Positions 47,271 to 59,840 of a stretch of 64,000 nucleotides of DNA are shown here, in pieces. This DNA is from Ancylostoma caninum. Lineage: Eukaryota; Nematoda; Chromadorea; Rhabditida; Ancylostomatidae. Both the position numbers and the translations under genes were made by a program. Where the stretch lies: NCBI GenBank assembly GCA_037903475.1, contig JBAJFG010000469.1, positions 306,723-370,722 of the forward strand, in the 5' to 3' direction. The notes beneath the pieces were generated by a model. The model had not been told where the DNA came from. It made no database searches and was given only the letters and a program-made list of their open reading frames with translations. Within the stretch, counting starts at the first letter, position 1. Every line of letters begins with the position of its first letter.

Positions 47271-47984
47271 TTTTCTCTAACAATACCTTGAAAGTGGTAC
47301 GCCTGTACATACAATGAAAATTGAGGTCGCGAAAATCTGAAAACATTCGAAAACTTCTGGAAGGCGATTTTGGCACGCTCTATATCAGCAATCTGCTGCT
47401 GTCAGGTTTGCATCTGGGACTCGGGAAAAGGGGTACTCAGTAAGGGAAAAGCCTGAGGAATGAGATGAATGATTGATAACCTCGATGCCTTACTGCACCA
47501 GTTTTTGCCAGGTGACTTTTCAAGTGAGAAGCTCAGCGCCACCCTGGAGCAGGAAAGAACACTTGATTCTGTTTGCCACTGCCAATCACACATACAGCAG
47601 TTCTCGGACATCAACTTGAAATTACAATTTTAGGACTCCGCTGTCAATGCTTGACCAGGTTGGAGAAGGCTGCAGTCAATCACAGCATTACAGTACCTCC
47701 AAATTCCTACAGAGCCTCCCTTGAGAGAAGATCTGGTTTAGGAAAACTTAGTAGTGGGAACACGTCTCTATCCATGCCCATTCGCAATTCTAGTTATTGT
47801 ACAGAAACCGAGCTTCATCGGGCGGTCTACGTAGTCTAGAAATGGGTGATTTTAAGACGAGAAAATTAAGCTGGAAAAGATGTCACACTAGGTCAGAAGC
47901 TGGCAATCAGTCAGGTTGTGTGGTGTTCACGTCCGCACCTTTTTTTGCCTCGTTGATTGAATTCAGATGTTTTGAAGCCGTATT
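47271..47984. other. Unassigned region upstream of the LINE
   Basis: No recognised gene or repeat; it may include part of the LINE 5' untranslated region. Confidence 0.4.
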
Positions 47985-50900
47985 ATAGTGAGCACTCCCA
48001 CGGATCTCCCTTGGAGGGATCACTACCGGTTTGCTGCGAGGCCACGCGACGACCCGATGGCGGATAGGGGGTTGATCATGGACCAAAAGCAGCCATGCAC
48101 TTGCCCTTTGACGCGAGTCGATCTAGGGGATGGACTTCTTAGTTCTGCAGCGTTGAACTCGATTAGTGAGGCCGACATATAGGGGAGAGCATGCACTCAC
48201 GCGTGTGGATGTGTACCAGTGCTTATTTGCAGGTTGTACCCTGCACATTGGGTCCTTCCAAAAACCCGCATTCCAACGATTGGGAAGCCCATGAGAGACG
48301 ATTAGGGGCCGCCTCTAACAAATGAGTCCCTTGTGCACTCCATGGGTGGGAAATCCCTCCCTTTTCATTCCTGCGTCAGACTACGCGACAAGTCGGCCGA
48401 GGAACACCATGTCGCATGAGTAGAAAATCATGGATTGTGCTGTCAAAAGAACTGTAGAAAAAGCTAGGGCGTACCCCGAAGGCGACGCGCTTCATCAATG
48501 TAGATCGGGTGTTGTGAAAAATAGGCAAGGACTACTGCCTTTAAAAGGCCACTCGAGCAAGCGGAAGAACCGCGCGATCCGTCTAGCATCGATAAATGTC
48601 GGGGCGTTGACAAGGAGAAGCCGTGAACTCGCTGATATTTTGAAGAAGCGAGGAGTCGACATCGCTTGCGTGGAGGAAACGAAGTATAAAGGAGCGAAGG
48701 CGCGCGACATTGACGATGGTGATAAGCGCATATATTATGGCACAACATCTGGGCGAAATGGAGTTGCAATCATCGTCAGCGACGCCTACTGAGACTTCTT
48801 CACCGGCGTTCAACGCATCTCCGACTTTCTCATGTCTATCAAGATCACCGGAGGAGGCGACACACTGCGAGCTGTATGTGCGTACGCGCCGCAGTGCTGA
48901 TGTACTGACGACATGAAGGAGTGTTTCTACCGCGATCTTGATGCGCTCTCGCAGGAGTTTGGAGAAAATGAAAGTATAATAATCGGCGGTGACTTCAGTG
49001 GGCATGTGGTGTCTAGTAGATGTGGCTGTGAGAGGTGGCACGGCGTTCGAGGCTATGGCACACGAAACGAAGAAGGGAAAATGTTCCTCAATTACGCTGA
49101 ATCTGTGGATTTGGCTGTAGTGAACACATTCTCCAAGAAAAAAGATGGACACCTCATTACATACCGCAGTGGAAAGGTTGCGACGCAAACTGACTATATG
49201 CACGCGTTCTTCTTTCTCATGCTAGTGCGACGCAGGAAGCTGAAGAATATCATTGATGCCAAAGTGATTTCCTTGGATAGTATAGCGCCACAACATCGTC
49301 TTCTTTTCATGGACATGCGCCTTCAACATCTGCGCGCTGAGCGCCCAGTGGTTTCGCTGCAGCGAATCAAATGGTAGAAAGTGACGGAGCATGAGGCAGA
49401 ATTGCAAGCTGTGATCAGGGCTGCAGTAAGTGCTGCAACTTCCGCAGGCGCCAACACGGAATGGTCGCGGTTGGAGCGAGCAATCACCGAGGGAACACGT
49501 AACCTTCTCGGAATCACTAAACCAGGGAGACCATTCATCGACAACCAGACGTGGTGGTGGTGGTGGTCAGAGGAGGTCCAAGGCATTGTTAAGAAGAGGA
49601 AGGACGCGTACAAGAAGTGGCTAGGAATGAGATTGGACGAGAACATGCGGGAATACAGAGAAGTAAAGTCCGCGGCGAAGAGAGCCGTATCCGGTGCACA
49701 GGCGGCGTATTACGAAGATATTTATGACGAATTGGACACCATCGATGGAGAGAAGATCTACCGTATTGCGAAAGCGAGACAAAATGCAACTGAAGACTTG
49801 GGGCACGTTATGCAAATCAGAGACAAAAACGGTCGTTTGCTCCATCGCCCTCCGGACATTCTTAATCGGAGGCGCGAACACTACGACACAATGTGCAACG
49901 AAGAATTTCCACACCAGCCAATACCATCGGCAACATCGGTGTTGGGACCAGTGCTACCGATGTAGGAAGAGAAATTTGCAGGTGCACTGGCAGAGGTGAG
50001 GAATGGAAGATCGCCCGGACTAGATAATCTGCCATCCGAGGTCTGGAAAATAGCTGGAGGTGAAGGAACACGATGGCTCACTAGCTTCTTCAACGAAATT
50101 GCAGCCGAGGGAAAGCTGCCCAGATCGTGGACGACAAGTGTCTATTTGCAAAGGAAAACGAAACGTAGCAGATTGAACGACGTACCGACCAATTAGGCTG
50201 CTCTGCCACACGATGAAGGTCTTTGAACGAGTTCTGGACAGTAGACTTCGAGAGAACGTTGAAGTAACGCGGAATCAGTGTGGGTTCGTTAAGAACTGTG
50301 GCACAACCGACGCGATCCATGCTGTACGCCTGCTGACTGAGAAGCATCGAGAGAAGACTATACATCTAGCCTTTCTTGAACTCGAGAAGGCCTTTGATAG
50401 GATACCCGGCGAACTGATTTGGCTGTCACTATGCGCTCATGGGACCCTGAAGAGTACGTCAGATGGGTGCAGCTTCTCTACAGGAATGTCACCAGTTCAG
50501 TCAGAAGCACTGCAGGAACAACAGCACAGTTTGATGTTCGCGTGGAAGTCCATCACGGTTCTGCACTTTCACCGCTTCTTTTCATTCTCTGCATGGACAC
50601 AGTATCGAATGATCTCCAGTCAGGGTCACCATGGACGTTTCTTTATGCAGACGTCTTAGTCGCTGCAAGCACGAGGGAGGAATTCCAGAAAGAGGCACAG
50701 ACTTGGAAAGACCGGCTCGAACAATATGGGATGAAACTTAACATAAAGAAAACAGAGTATCTGGAATGAGGAGAACAAACGCCCGGTCCATTTTCATCGA
50801 TAGTGAGGAACTTCCGAAGGTCTCCATGTTTAAGTACCTCGGATCCCGTATCTCAGCCGACGGTAACACGTTGACGGAAGCTGAATGTAGAGCGAACGCT

Positions 50901-51270
50901 GCGTGGAGCAAGTGGAGGCAGGTGACTGGTCTTATGTGGTGATGATAATGATAGGAAGGTCCCGTTGAAGCTGAAGCCAAAGACTTGTCGCACAGTAGTC
51001 CGACCTGTTGCGCTGTATAGAGCGTAGTGCTGGCCGATCACCTTGAAGCACGTTGGTACGTCCGGATAGTAAGATCCGGTTCAGGTTCAACGGTTCCCCT
51101 CGAGCGACATCCCGCTAACACGACCATGGTGATATTTTAGTTTAAAATCGTAGAAAGAAAACTTCGCGAACCCCTGGCTCACTGTCCATGGGAAGGCGAT
51201 CCAAAGGTGAAACAAATGCAAGATCGCCTGATACCTCCGATCCAGAGTGATCGAGTTTGAAGTCATTATC
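47985..51270 (+). mobile_element. RTE-like non-LTR retrotransposon (LINE), decayed
   Basis: A single element reading endonuclease, linker and reverse transcriptase in order on the plus strand, with a GC-richer leader from about 47985 and a degenerate C-terminal tail (LKLKPKTCRTVVRPVALYRA) to about 51050. The 3' end is approximate: no poly-A or repeat tail and no target duplication were identified. Order and size (about 3.2 kb) fit the RTE clade. Confidence 0.8.
48430..50769 (+). pseudogene. LINE endonuclease-reverse transcriptase, four in-frame stops and two frame changes
   Basis: One reading frame runs from 48430 to 50196, broken only by TGA 48790-48792, TGA 48898-48900, TAG 49375-49377 and TAG 49963-49965. 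It shifts to another frame for about 50200-50418 and returns to the first. Apurinic-type endonuclease: RLASINVGALTRRSRELADI, GVDIACVEETKYKG, GGDFSGHV, and SIAPQHRLLFMDMRL with the catalytic His. Reverse transcriptase: NGRSPGLDNLPSEVWK, HLAFLELEKAFDRIPGELIW, HHGSALSPLLFILCMDTV, and the active-site box, which reads LYADVLVA (YADD with one Asp missing, 50644-50655), then LNIKKTEYL. Not functional. Confidence 0.85.
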
Positions 51271-53399
51271 CACGATCACTCAAAAAATCCTGCTGGCTCA
51301 TCATTTGTTCGCGGCTCTACAAAAGGTACTCAAAAGAGCTATCCAAAATACTCAAGCGGTTTTTAAAAGGGGGGGGGGGAAACCCTTTCAGGAGGTCACA
51401 GATATTGACTTGAACTTCCTCAAATTCCACAGGAGAGAAAACTTTATTTGGGCATACCCCAAAACGGTAATTAATTACTAACCAACCTAATACTTGCACA
51501 AAAGTAGCCTCAGGAATAGAATTTGACGAGAAAATCGGCGACGTTTTTTTTAAATCATTAGTGCTGTCTTTAAGTACTAATCTGATTTTTGAGATGTTTC
51601 TTCGGTGACTTTTCGTACCGCGCAAGGTAGCGAGTTAGCCTAGAAGAATGCATTCCTTTGCAAATTTTTGGAAACACATTGCGTAAAGAAGAAGCACCTC
51701 AAAGACCTCCTTGGTTTTTGAAAGCTCGTCTTGAATGCTGGGGCTTGAGGGGACTGGGTAGACAGTGTTGCCCGTCTTGCGCTGATGACTCCACTCCCTC
51801 ACCAAGCATCCACCAAAGCTCCCTCCTTCGGGCAAGATGAAGTGAACAAGACGAAAGACCGCCAGAAGGAAAGCCACCAGATTTTCGGTCACAGCAATCG
51901 TGTTTTGAAGTCTTCAAAGGTATGGCCTCCAGTAATTCATAGCCGCTCTCGTATTGATGACAGGTGGAACTCCCTAGGGGCAGGGAGAGGTAGCTGTCAC
52001 CGTTCCATTGATACGAACCTTGAAAAATATTAGGTGCGCGCAAAGGTTTCGGGCAGTTGGTGGTATTTCACCGTTCAACATCGTTTTGCTCCTCGAGTTT
52101 GCCATATCCTGCAACGGTTTTCATGTAAGCTGGTAGCCTAAAACATCTCATTTGGCTCGGGTCTACGCCACAGCATTCCTCTGTTTTGGGGTGTAAAACC
52201 AATGCTATGAGCTGTGCAATAATTTGGGGAATTTCGCTTTATGAAATCAAATCTAGGCTACCAACAAGAAGAGCGACCTATAGCACCAGTAATGCGTTTA
52301 TGGAGAGTATGTTCTCTAAAATGCCAGGTGCTGGAGGGTTCCTAAGAGTTCTGAGCTGAGATGAGAGCCGGAAAATGCTTCACAAGCTGGTCAGAGATTC
52401 GATCTTCACGAAGGTGCCAGGAAAGAGCAGATTGAACCAGACCGTATGGATAGTGTGCAAGACATTATGGGAAATTTAGTCAACTATGTCTCGTCACTTG
52501 GAGAAAAACGGTAAGAAGAGGAAGGTGAGTACATGGATTTTGCGTGTGTTGAGCGAAGAGCACTAACGTCCGCACAGGCAAGTCTGCAGATATTCGACCT
52601 TCAGATCTTCTAACATTTCGTTTCATGGGAGAATAGTTATTGCTGATAGAGAATGAGTCATGTACGACAAGAGGAGGAGGTCATCCCAATCAATAATTTT
52701 CAATAATCAATAATCACACATTTCTTGGGGGTATTTTGGCGGGTTCTGCTGCGTTCGCCTTGTCCAGTTATCAGAGCTGCTAACATTTCTGTGGACTGTT
52801 TCAGAATTCTTGTCCAGCCTACAGAACCGTGGTTTCACATCTGAGAAGTTTCATGATCATCACCTGGTCTCAAAGTTGAAAACTCGTGGCGTTGTGCTTT
52901 TCTAGTCATTGCTTCCGTGTCCTTGCAACACGAGTACCTCGCCAGATGCAGAGTTAATACCGAATCCGGCTTTCTTTCTGTTCGGGCAAAAAAGAGGGCA
53001 CAAAAGCCATTTTTTGCCTCATCGTGTATTGTCGTCTGCAGAAACCAGAACAAAAGGTAATTGGGAAAGTCTTTTTAACATATAGATAGAGCAGGTCTTG
53101 CTATTTATAATAATTCAAAGTTTGTCCATCTAGCTTCTAAAATAATATATTTATGAAATTTCAAAGATTCATTACTAGGTTGCGGCCATTTATTGTGGGA
53201 CAACATAATTTTTGTGCACTGCTGCTCGACTAATTGTTCCATGTGCTTCCAAGCGCGGAAGCATCGCGCATTCGTATCTCAGATGCAGTTTTGATATGGT
53301 CCACTGAATTTTTACTATCATTTCACAATGCGATTCTGAACTGGAATGCTAGTGAGTTTTCATCCAGTGACAGGCTGATGGTATGATGAACCGATGCAA
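51271..53399. other. Unassigned region
   Basis: Contains a solitary mariner-type terminus (reverse complement of TTAGGTTGGTTAGTAATTAA) at about 51472-51490 and a poly-G run at 51370-51379. The open frames at 51635-52043 on both strands have no recognised motif. Confidence 0.4.
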
Positions 53400-56300
53400 T
53401 CAATTTATTGTTGTTCTCCGCTCTCGTTCGCTCGTGAAAAGACCGGAGACGAACCACCGAATTAGAACACCCATTATCACCGGCTGCCACATCAGTACCA
53501 TGAACACCACCTGAAAAATACTTAGGGTCGGCCAGATTTTCTCAAAAATTTCGTTCCTTAGCTGTCACTATACATATTTTAACAGATCACTCGTGTTGAA
53601 TGGGCGCCTTTATTTATAATCAGAACTATGTGCAGAGCACTCAGAAACAGACAATTCCTCTTACGTGAATATTATGGATAAAATAATCTAGTACATCTGC
53701 TCTTTATTCATGACATAAGGGTGCGCTTGAGAGTTATGCAACAATAACATCACAATAGCCTCTTTTCCAAACAATTAGGTCACATGCACGGATCTTATTT
53801 AAGGATGCATCTCGCTGTCTTACTCACTTTTTCACATGTACTCGTCCTTTTTCACCTGCTGTCTCCTTTATGTAATGATAGTAGGAGTTAGTAAGATCTT
53901 TTGAAGCTTCCTCGGGAACTACTGATGAAAGGCCATTGAGCTGGAGGCGCCAAGAAATTCACATTTCCGGTCCATTTCAAGCCTGTAAATCGGTTAGTGC
54001 AAAAGCTTACAAAGGAGGTGCACGAAGCCAGGTTCGCAGATCGGAATGGAGCCTATCTGGCTTGAATCTTTGCTCGAGAAGGTGCTACAATATATATTTC
54101 ATTACTGCTCTCGATCCAAAAAAAAGAACACCCAGCACACTACTGTATGCCTTGCAGCATGCTGCACGTCAGCGACGAAGTGGCCGAGCGGGGAGACATT
54201 AGACTGTTAGGCAGAGGGTCTAGGTTTCGATCTCAGTCATGAGCGCTCCTTTTGCATACATGTTTTTTATTCCCCCTATGCTGTTCAAATCAAATCTGAA
54301 AGATTAGAAGACAATATCTATAGTACCAGCCAATAACTGCAGTGGACGTCAGTGACGGTGGCCGATCCGCGGCCTCGAGAAAGACGCCGCGCAACCGCGC
54401 CGCAGGTCCCATAGCCGACGTCTTTTGCTGCTGTTATGCTATTTCTAGCAGCCTTTCTGCTTGTTTTAAGGATTTTTGACCGAATCGGGAAGAAAGGGCC
54501 TAGGAATAGCATTCGGGCGGCAGACGACACCGATACCGATGCGCGCGGTGCGGTTGCACAGCGCCCTTTTGGAGGCCGCGGATGGGCTACCGTCATTGAC
54601 GTCCACTGTACAATATAGTAAACGTAGTTTGCTGATCGTACAGTTCGATGTAGTGTAGTTATTCCGTGGCTGGCAGGTCAGTAAGTATAGCAGTGGTGGA
54701 CGCAGAAAGTGGGCGAGAGGGGGCGTGAGAACAAAAGGGAAGAACAAACAGAGAAGAGAACAAACATTGTAAATGCTGTTGTAGTACTAAGTTCGAAGAG
54801 AGAATGGTCGTCGTTATAAGATTGAATTGGAAATAAGCTCGTGTATTTTTCTTCTTGCTTTCTTTGCTTTGCTTTCCATTAATGTTCCTCACATCTCGAT
54901 GCATCTTGTCTTCTATCGTCTTAGCTGAACCGAACAAACGCAAGAGCAAGGCAAGAGAGAACGCATTCGTCACTTGCTACTGTACAACTTCAGTTATATA
55001 TCAAATGTGGCTAAAGCGGTTGGAAACATTTGTGACATGCATAAATTGGAATTATCCTGAGAGAGGGCAGCACTACAATGGTGTAACCGCTAAGCAGAAG
55101 ACAGCTTTGCTCTGGGGAAAGCCCCCTCACTCTAGACGCCCTGTTTTTGGAACGTAGAGACAGTTATCTTCTACAGACTGCTCTATACACAGGAAACTAC
55201 AAATGTACACAGACAGGAGCCGCGCCGCGGTCCCTGTCTGTGTTCATTTGGAGTTTCTTGTATAACGAAACCCTTCCAATGCCATTTCATGAAAACGCGG
55301 AAATCTAGGTAAAGCATTCAGTGCAAGACATTTATGTGCTCAACATTAGATGATAGTTCACATTGGGTACGCCCTACTCCTCCGGTGCAAATATTAGCAA
55401 AATGACTATCAAACAGTCAGTGAAAGAGAGATTCTCTCATTGTCGTTTATATAAGACTGATCGATTACCGTTCAATTTATTTATTCATTTATTTATTTAT
55501 TGAATACACTACAAGGGTGTGCCACCAGAACGATAAGGGATGCTTTAGGGTTAGTAACAAATCAACTGAAACAAAAGAAACAAACGTTAGTAGCAGAAAG
55601 AAAACGTGTTAATCTTTTAGTGCATTCTATAGAGTTCGGCTCAAGAATTGCAACCAAAAGCCATAAAATGAGTCGTCATCAGTAATGTGACCTTTCTTGA
55701 AGGCAGCACTCACGGTAATCTCCATTACTGAGATTTCACCATTTTCTGGGATTTCTATGGACCTGAGCGAAAAGTAATGGTGAAAAAGCGTGAAACGCGC
55801 GAGGAATTCCGAAAAACGGGGTGCTATCTCCCATGCGCTTCACTGCTCAGCCCTTGACGTCCATATGTGCCAGTACGCGATCTTGCGGCGGGTATGCGCA
55901 TTCGACCGAATTCAGGCGTTTGTGTGTACCAAAACACGACCACATTGACATCAGCGTTCATTATCTACTCAGGTAGGTAGAGATTCCTGCTGTCTACTTA
56001 CTGTTGTGATTCTCTAGAAATCAGAAACGCGGTGAGCCGCCCACGTTTGCTGGAAGTTTCCGTGAATGCTGTCTTTGAGCGTGGCATTAAGGCGTGGAAA
56101 AGATCTAACTAGTTGTGATTGTTGTTAAATTCGATTGATTGAGAGGCCAACGTTGTGAAAATTAGTGATTCCAATGTCCATGGGAGCCCTACACGCTCAT
56201 TCGCTCATCCGTTGTTTCTGACGCGACCGTTCTTGCTCCACCTTTGGATTATTGACTTTGGGTTGTGTGTCTTTGTTCTGTACTCATGACACACACCCTT

Positions 56301-57930
56301 TCTTTGACAGTGACGAAGCAGCCGTGTAGAGCTACTGTTTTTGTATGTCACAAGGAACGTGTTCCACATGAGTGTCACTTACAGATCTTTTATAGGTGCC
56401 TCATGCTATAGATCTTTTATGGGCACTAGAATCTACAAATCACATTGTGATAGGAAGCAGAGAATGTCATTACTAACAGGCTTCCGTTGCGGTCATTTAT
56501 TCTTGGACTCCTCTCGGAGATGCAGATGTTTCCAATGCCTCTTTCGCTGTCATACCTGCTTCATCTCTCAGTATCATACACATTCCCTCAAAGTCACCGT
56601 CATTGTTTTTCGTATTTATGATTTTCGACCAGAGCCAAGCTTCCACATTGCTTACTGGTCAAATGTCCTTTGACATGTATGCTAAGAACACATCCAGTTC
56701 CACCACTATATAAAGTGCCACGGTTTGAGCAAGTTGCTTCATAGATTGCCCTTGCCTTCCAATGACAAGTTATATGGCATATTCCACACCGACTCCGACG
56801 CTATGAGGGAAATGAATGAAAATAATGACAACAAAATCCTACAAGTTCTAACACCGCACCGCACCATTTGCACCGCAGCAGAAGTGGTATAGCATATAGC
56901 AGAACAGCGTTGCTGTAAAGTGTGCCATTGCCTCAACAGTCCCTCATCTTGCCATACTAGCCTACCATACGCTCAGCAAGTATGCATTGCTTGTCGTAGA
57001 GCCGAGTCCTAATCAAGCGTTTTTGATGTTATCAGAAGGAGGATAAAGTAAAAGCTCATTTTCATGCTTACTGTATGAAGTTCCAGAACGTAGCGATCGA
57101 AAGCGACGATCTATTGATCACTCACAAGAGTCTCTATTGAATCGAAACTCAGCAGTATTGGGGAGCAAACACGATTTCTTTATTGATAAATGTGTTATAG
57201 GCTTACCGTGTTGAAAAGAACAACAGCCTTCCCATTGATAATGTCCAAAATTCTTTTATAAAGAATGTATTGACCTAAGAAAGCAAGAGAGTTCGCAGCG
57301 TTCAGAATCACTTCTACAAGGAGCTGAAAACAAGTGGATTTAATCAAAAACTGCCTCAAAAACTAAATGATAGGAATAAAATACTAAAAGTGGCTTCAAT
57401 TTAGTCAGCGAGAATTCGTGTTCTCTTGTATTCAATCTCCGTCAGTTTCGTTTCTAACACGCTCGGAGCCAATAGCAATAGCCTTTTCCTTCATTACCTG
57501 TAAAAGAAGGCCTTTTGACATCTTGTTCTGCATCTTCTTCACTCTCTCGGAGCAGCCATTCTTCTTGAAGTGGTGACGAACCAAAAAATAACAAGTGAGT
57601 GTGGATACAATTTCTACACTCAATAGACACTCCTCAGCTGCGAACGAAAGTGGATTTACCTAGATCAGTGGCTCTCATCGACACATCTCTACCAAGGCCA
57701 TGCAATGCTGAACACATCTTGAACACACTCACAAGAGATGCTGGAACTCGCTCACCCTAGAGAAGAAGTCCACATAAACTCGTGCAGCGGACACGCAAAA
57801 AGTAATTGGTACCATAATTGCATAGAAGATGCTTAGTCTATCTGGTCTGAAATAATCAACTTTTTTCAATTTTGCACAAATGTTGAATGTTAAATGTTCG
57901 TATAACCACAAATTGCGGACAGAAGAGGAA
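53400..57930 (-). CDS. Serpentine chemoreceptor-type gene, paralogue of the one at 34184-35879 (5' exons not found)
   Basis: Seven-transmembrane receptor of the nematode chemosensory superfamily. Exons: from about 57930 to 57756 (DRLSIFYAIMVPITFCVSAA, TM4-like); 57498-57659 (54 codons, VEIVSTLTCYFLVRHHFKKN, TM5-like); 57207-57323 (39 codons, LLVEVILNAANSLAFLGQYI, TM6-like); and 53400-53510 (FMVLMWQPVIMGVLIRWFV, TM7-like, then a stop). All junctions are phase 0 with GT-AG borders. The middle exons have exactly the lengths of their counterparts in the other receptor and share HFKKxGCSE and LLL at matching positions. The last intron is about 3.7 kb and contains a foldback element and other repeats. 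No TM1-TM3 exon was recognised upstream, so the copy may be truncated or its first exons may have diverged. Confidence 0.6.
54175..54250 (+). other. tRNA-like sequence (possible SINE head or tRNA relic)
   Basis: GTGGCCGAGCGG resembles a pol III A box, and GGTTTCGATCTC about 40 bases later resembles a B box with one inserted base. The 5' and 3' ends do not pair into an acceptor stem and no clean anticodon arm forms, so this is not an intact tRNA gene. Confidence 0.35.
54340..54608. mobile_element. GC-rich foldback element, copy 2
   Basis: 269 bases, with ends CAGTGGACGTCAGTGACGGT and the complement of CAGTGGACGTCAATGACGGT. The right flank is TA and the left flank TG. Shares arms and centre with 42842-43111; the CCGCGGCCTCGA and AAGGATT blocks are conserved. 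It lies inside the long last intron of the receptor at 53400-57930. Confidence 0.8.
55192..55265. repeat. Palindromic repeat with AGCCGCGCCGCGG centre
   Basis: AGGAAACTACAAATGTACAC and AGACAGG are mirrored by CCTGTCTGTG and TTCATTTGGAGTTTCTT around a CGCGCCGCGG centre, giving two arms of about 27 bases. A half copy lies at 6636-6700. Possible short foldback MITE. Confidence 0.65.
55478..55715. repeat. (TTTA)n run plus conserved AAGGCAGCACTCACG boundary
   Basis: A TTTA-rich run is followed by TGTGCC and, 200 bases later, AAGGCAGCACTCACG. The same order occurs at 45080-45246. Probably a dispersed repeat; its class is unknown. Confidence 0.45.
55716..57206. other. Unassigned sequence within the long receptor intron
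   Basis: No gene or repeat was recognised. The 110-codon plus-strand frame at 56341-56673 has no known domain. Confidence 0.4.
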
Positions 57931-59580
57931 CATGAGCATAGTTACCTTCAATACGCTAACTGCTGGACTCTGTGCAGCATCCAAGTCTAAAGTCCTTCAA
58001 TCACTCTTACCTTGCAACCTTTAAGTTGACAGGATCACAAATGTGATAAACTGGGGGCGAAAGTAATGGGAGAATGATGCTTGTTACCGATTATCTGTTC
58101 TAACATCTTCGCAAATGTCTCTGCAGCAAACTACGTATGAACTTCTGAATCTAGGATACTGCTCCAAAATGTGTATAGATCGCTGACTGACTTCTCTCAA
58201 AGCTGCGGATGCTGAGCATGAACATAGGGAAGCCCTAGCCAAGAGATGGTTCAAAGTCTCATTTTTCTATCTGAAAAGGCTCCGACGAGCATAATGAGAT
58301 GCTAATCAAGGAGTGGCAAGCAGAGAAAGCAAAAAAAGAGAGCTTTCTGTAATTCATAGAGCTTATGGCAGCCTGGGGCAGGACAATTCATCGAGTGAGG
58401 AGGAAAATTAGCTTACGAAATATGTGGTGTAGAGCAGGGTTTTCCGTTTTTGACGCCTTCCTCTAAGCGTGTCCATCAGTTCCCGGAGCTAGCATAGCCA
58501 GGTTGTAAACGTGACGTTTCTGCCTCGCGGGAGTGGCTTGAACCATAAAATTCGTTTAAAGCGGCCTCGCGTCTCGTTAGGTCGATGCGAAAGAAATGGC
58601 GCCACTTTTTCGAGAACATACGAAAATTCGTTTGAAAAAAGTGTGACATCTAGTTACGGTAACTTGTAGAGCAAAGAAACCCTTCTATACTGTAGGTGCT
58701 AGAGAGTTCGCTTGCAGTTAGCAGTCGGGAGATAACCGAAAATATCCAGAAAAATCGCTCTCAATTTTCCAAACTTCCTTGATTTTTCTATTTAAATTAG
58801 AAGCAATGCAGTCCAAAATACCCACTTAGTATTTGGCGAAGAAGTCACAATCTACTCCACATGTGAGTTCTAGTGCAACGGCTTCGTTCTGGGAAAACGC
58901 AAATGAGTACTTTTGAAAAAGTTCCTTTGTTGTTTCTAGGATTCTTGCTGGATGATTCTCTCCGCTGCTTTTTGCGAAGAATACCTTTAACAACACCTTG
59001 CTGTTATCGGCTCCAGAAGCCGCGAACGGTCTGCTTGAAAAAACGCTCGAGACGCTCAAATGGGCATTTTCAGCACCCCAAATTTTGGCCAAACTTTGCT
59101 TCCGAGAGCTGGCTTGAATTTTGAGGATATAACTGGGAAATGCTTGAGAAGTCATCATATTCTTCATGAAAGTTTTCATATTTCTACTGTTTTCCCCACC
59201 TCTATAAGCTCTTATTCCATATGAAAAAGTTCGCCAAATATGAGGATATGAGGAAGAGGTTCTCATTGTTCTTGGCTTCGCAGTTTCACAAAATATAGAC
59301 GAACGGCGTCAGAGACCTACTCGTACGATATGCGATGAGCACTGAGGGAACTTTATGGTCTGCCGAACTAAAACAACTGGATAAGGCAAACGCAGCACAA
59401 CCTGGTAAGCCACGCCCCCAATAGATGGAAAGCAGACATTGCTGCAAGAGGAAGAACTGCTGCATTGCGACTGCCAAGAGCAGTAACTCCGTGCTTCGGC
59501 TGCGTTTTTTGCCCGATGAACTGTGGTGCGATTCAACCCGCGTTCAGCCTGCTCCTTGCCACATGGCGACACGCCCCCTG
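57931..59580. other. Unassigned region with one protein-like frame
   Basis: A 146-codon minus-strand frame at 58826-59266 (start MRTSSSYPHIWRTFSYGIRA, end CGVDCDFFAKY) has balanced composition, but no recognised domain, splice context or homologue in the window. It may be a real exon, an old repeat or chance. Nothing else is supported here. Confidence 0.35.
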
Positions 59581-59582
59581 GG

Positions 59583-59840
59583 GGGTGTATATAAGCCGCT
59601 GGTTGAAAATCAAAGTTCAGTCGTATCTCCGCCTCGGCGGAGACAAGGCGAGCTCAGCGAGACTCGTCAGGCAGGTGAGGCCCGGGTAAAACCGTGGCTC
59701 AGTGCAATAATTGGTCAGACGAGATCCGTGCGGTGTGGAAGCTTGGGGGTGCGGCGCGGACCTGGAAGTTCGCAGCGTCCCTCAAACGCTGCCGCGGAAA
59801 GCGCGTGTGCGTTCGAGACTATTTTTGAATGGGCTTAGGT
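59583..59840 (+). promoter_or_regulatory. Repeat-borne core promoter: TATA box, initiator and structured leader, copy 1
   Basis: GTATATAAGCCG is followed about 30 bases later by GTTCAGTCG (initiator-like TCAGT). Then come the hairpin TCTCCGCCTCGGCGGAGA and GAGGCCCGGGTAAAACCGTG. The same arrangement with about 65-70% identity by eye recurs at 61318-61500. This looks like the 5' end of a retroelement or another transcribed repeat; no coding region follows. Confidence 0.5.

Noticed and set aside
54175..54250. Intact tRNA-Leu or tRNA-Ser gene
   Set aside because: A-box and B-box words are present, but the acceptor stem does not pair and the anticodon arm cannot be drawn; kept only as a tRNA-like relic.
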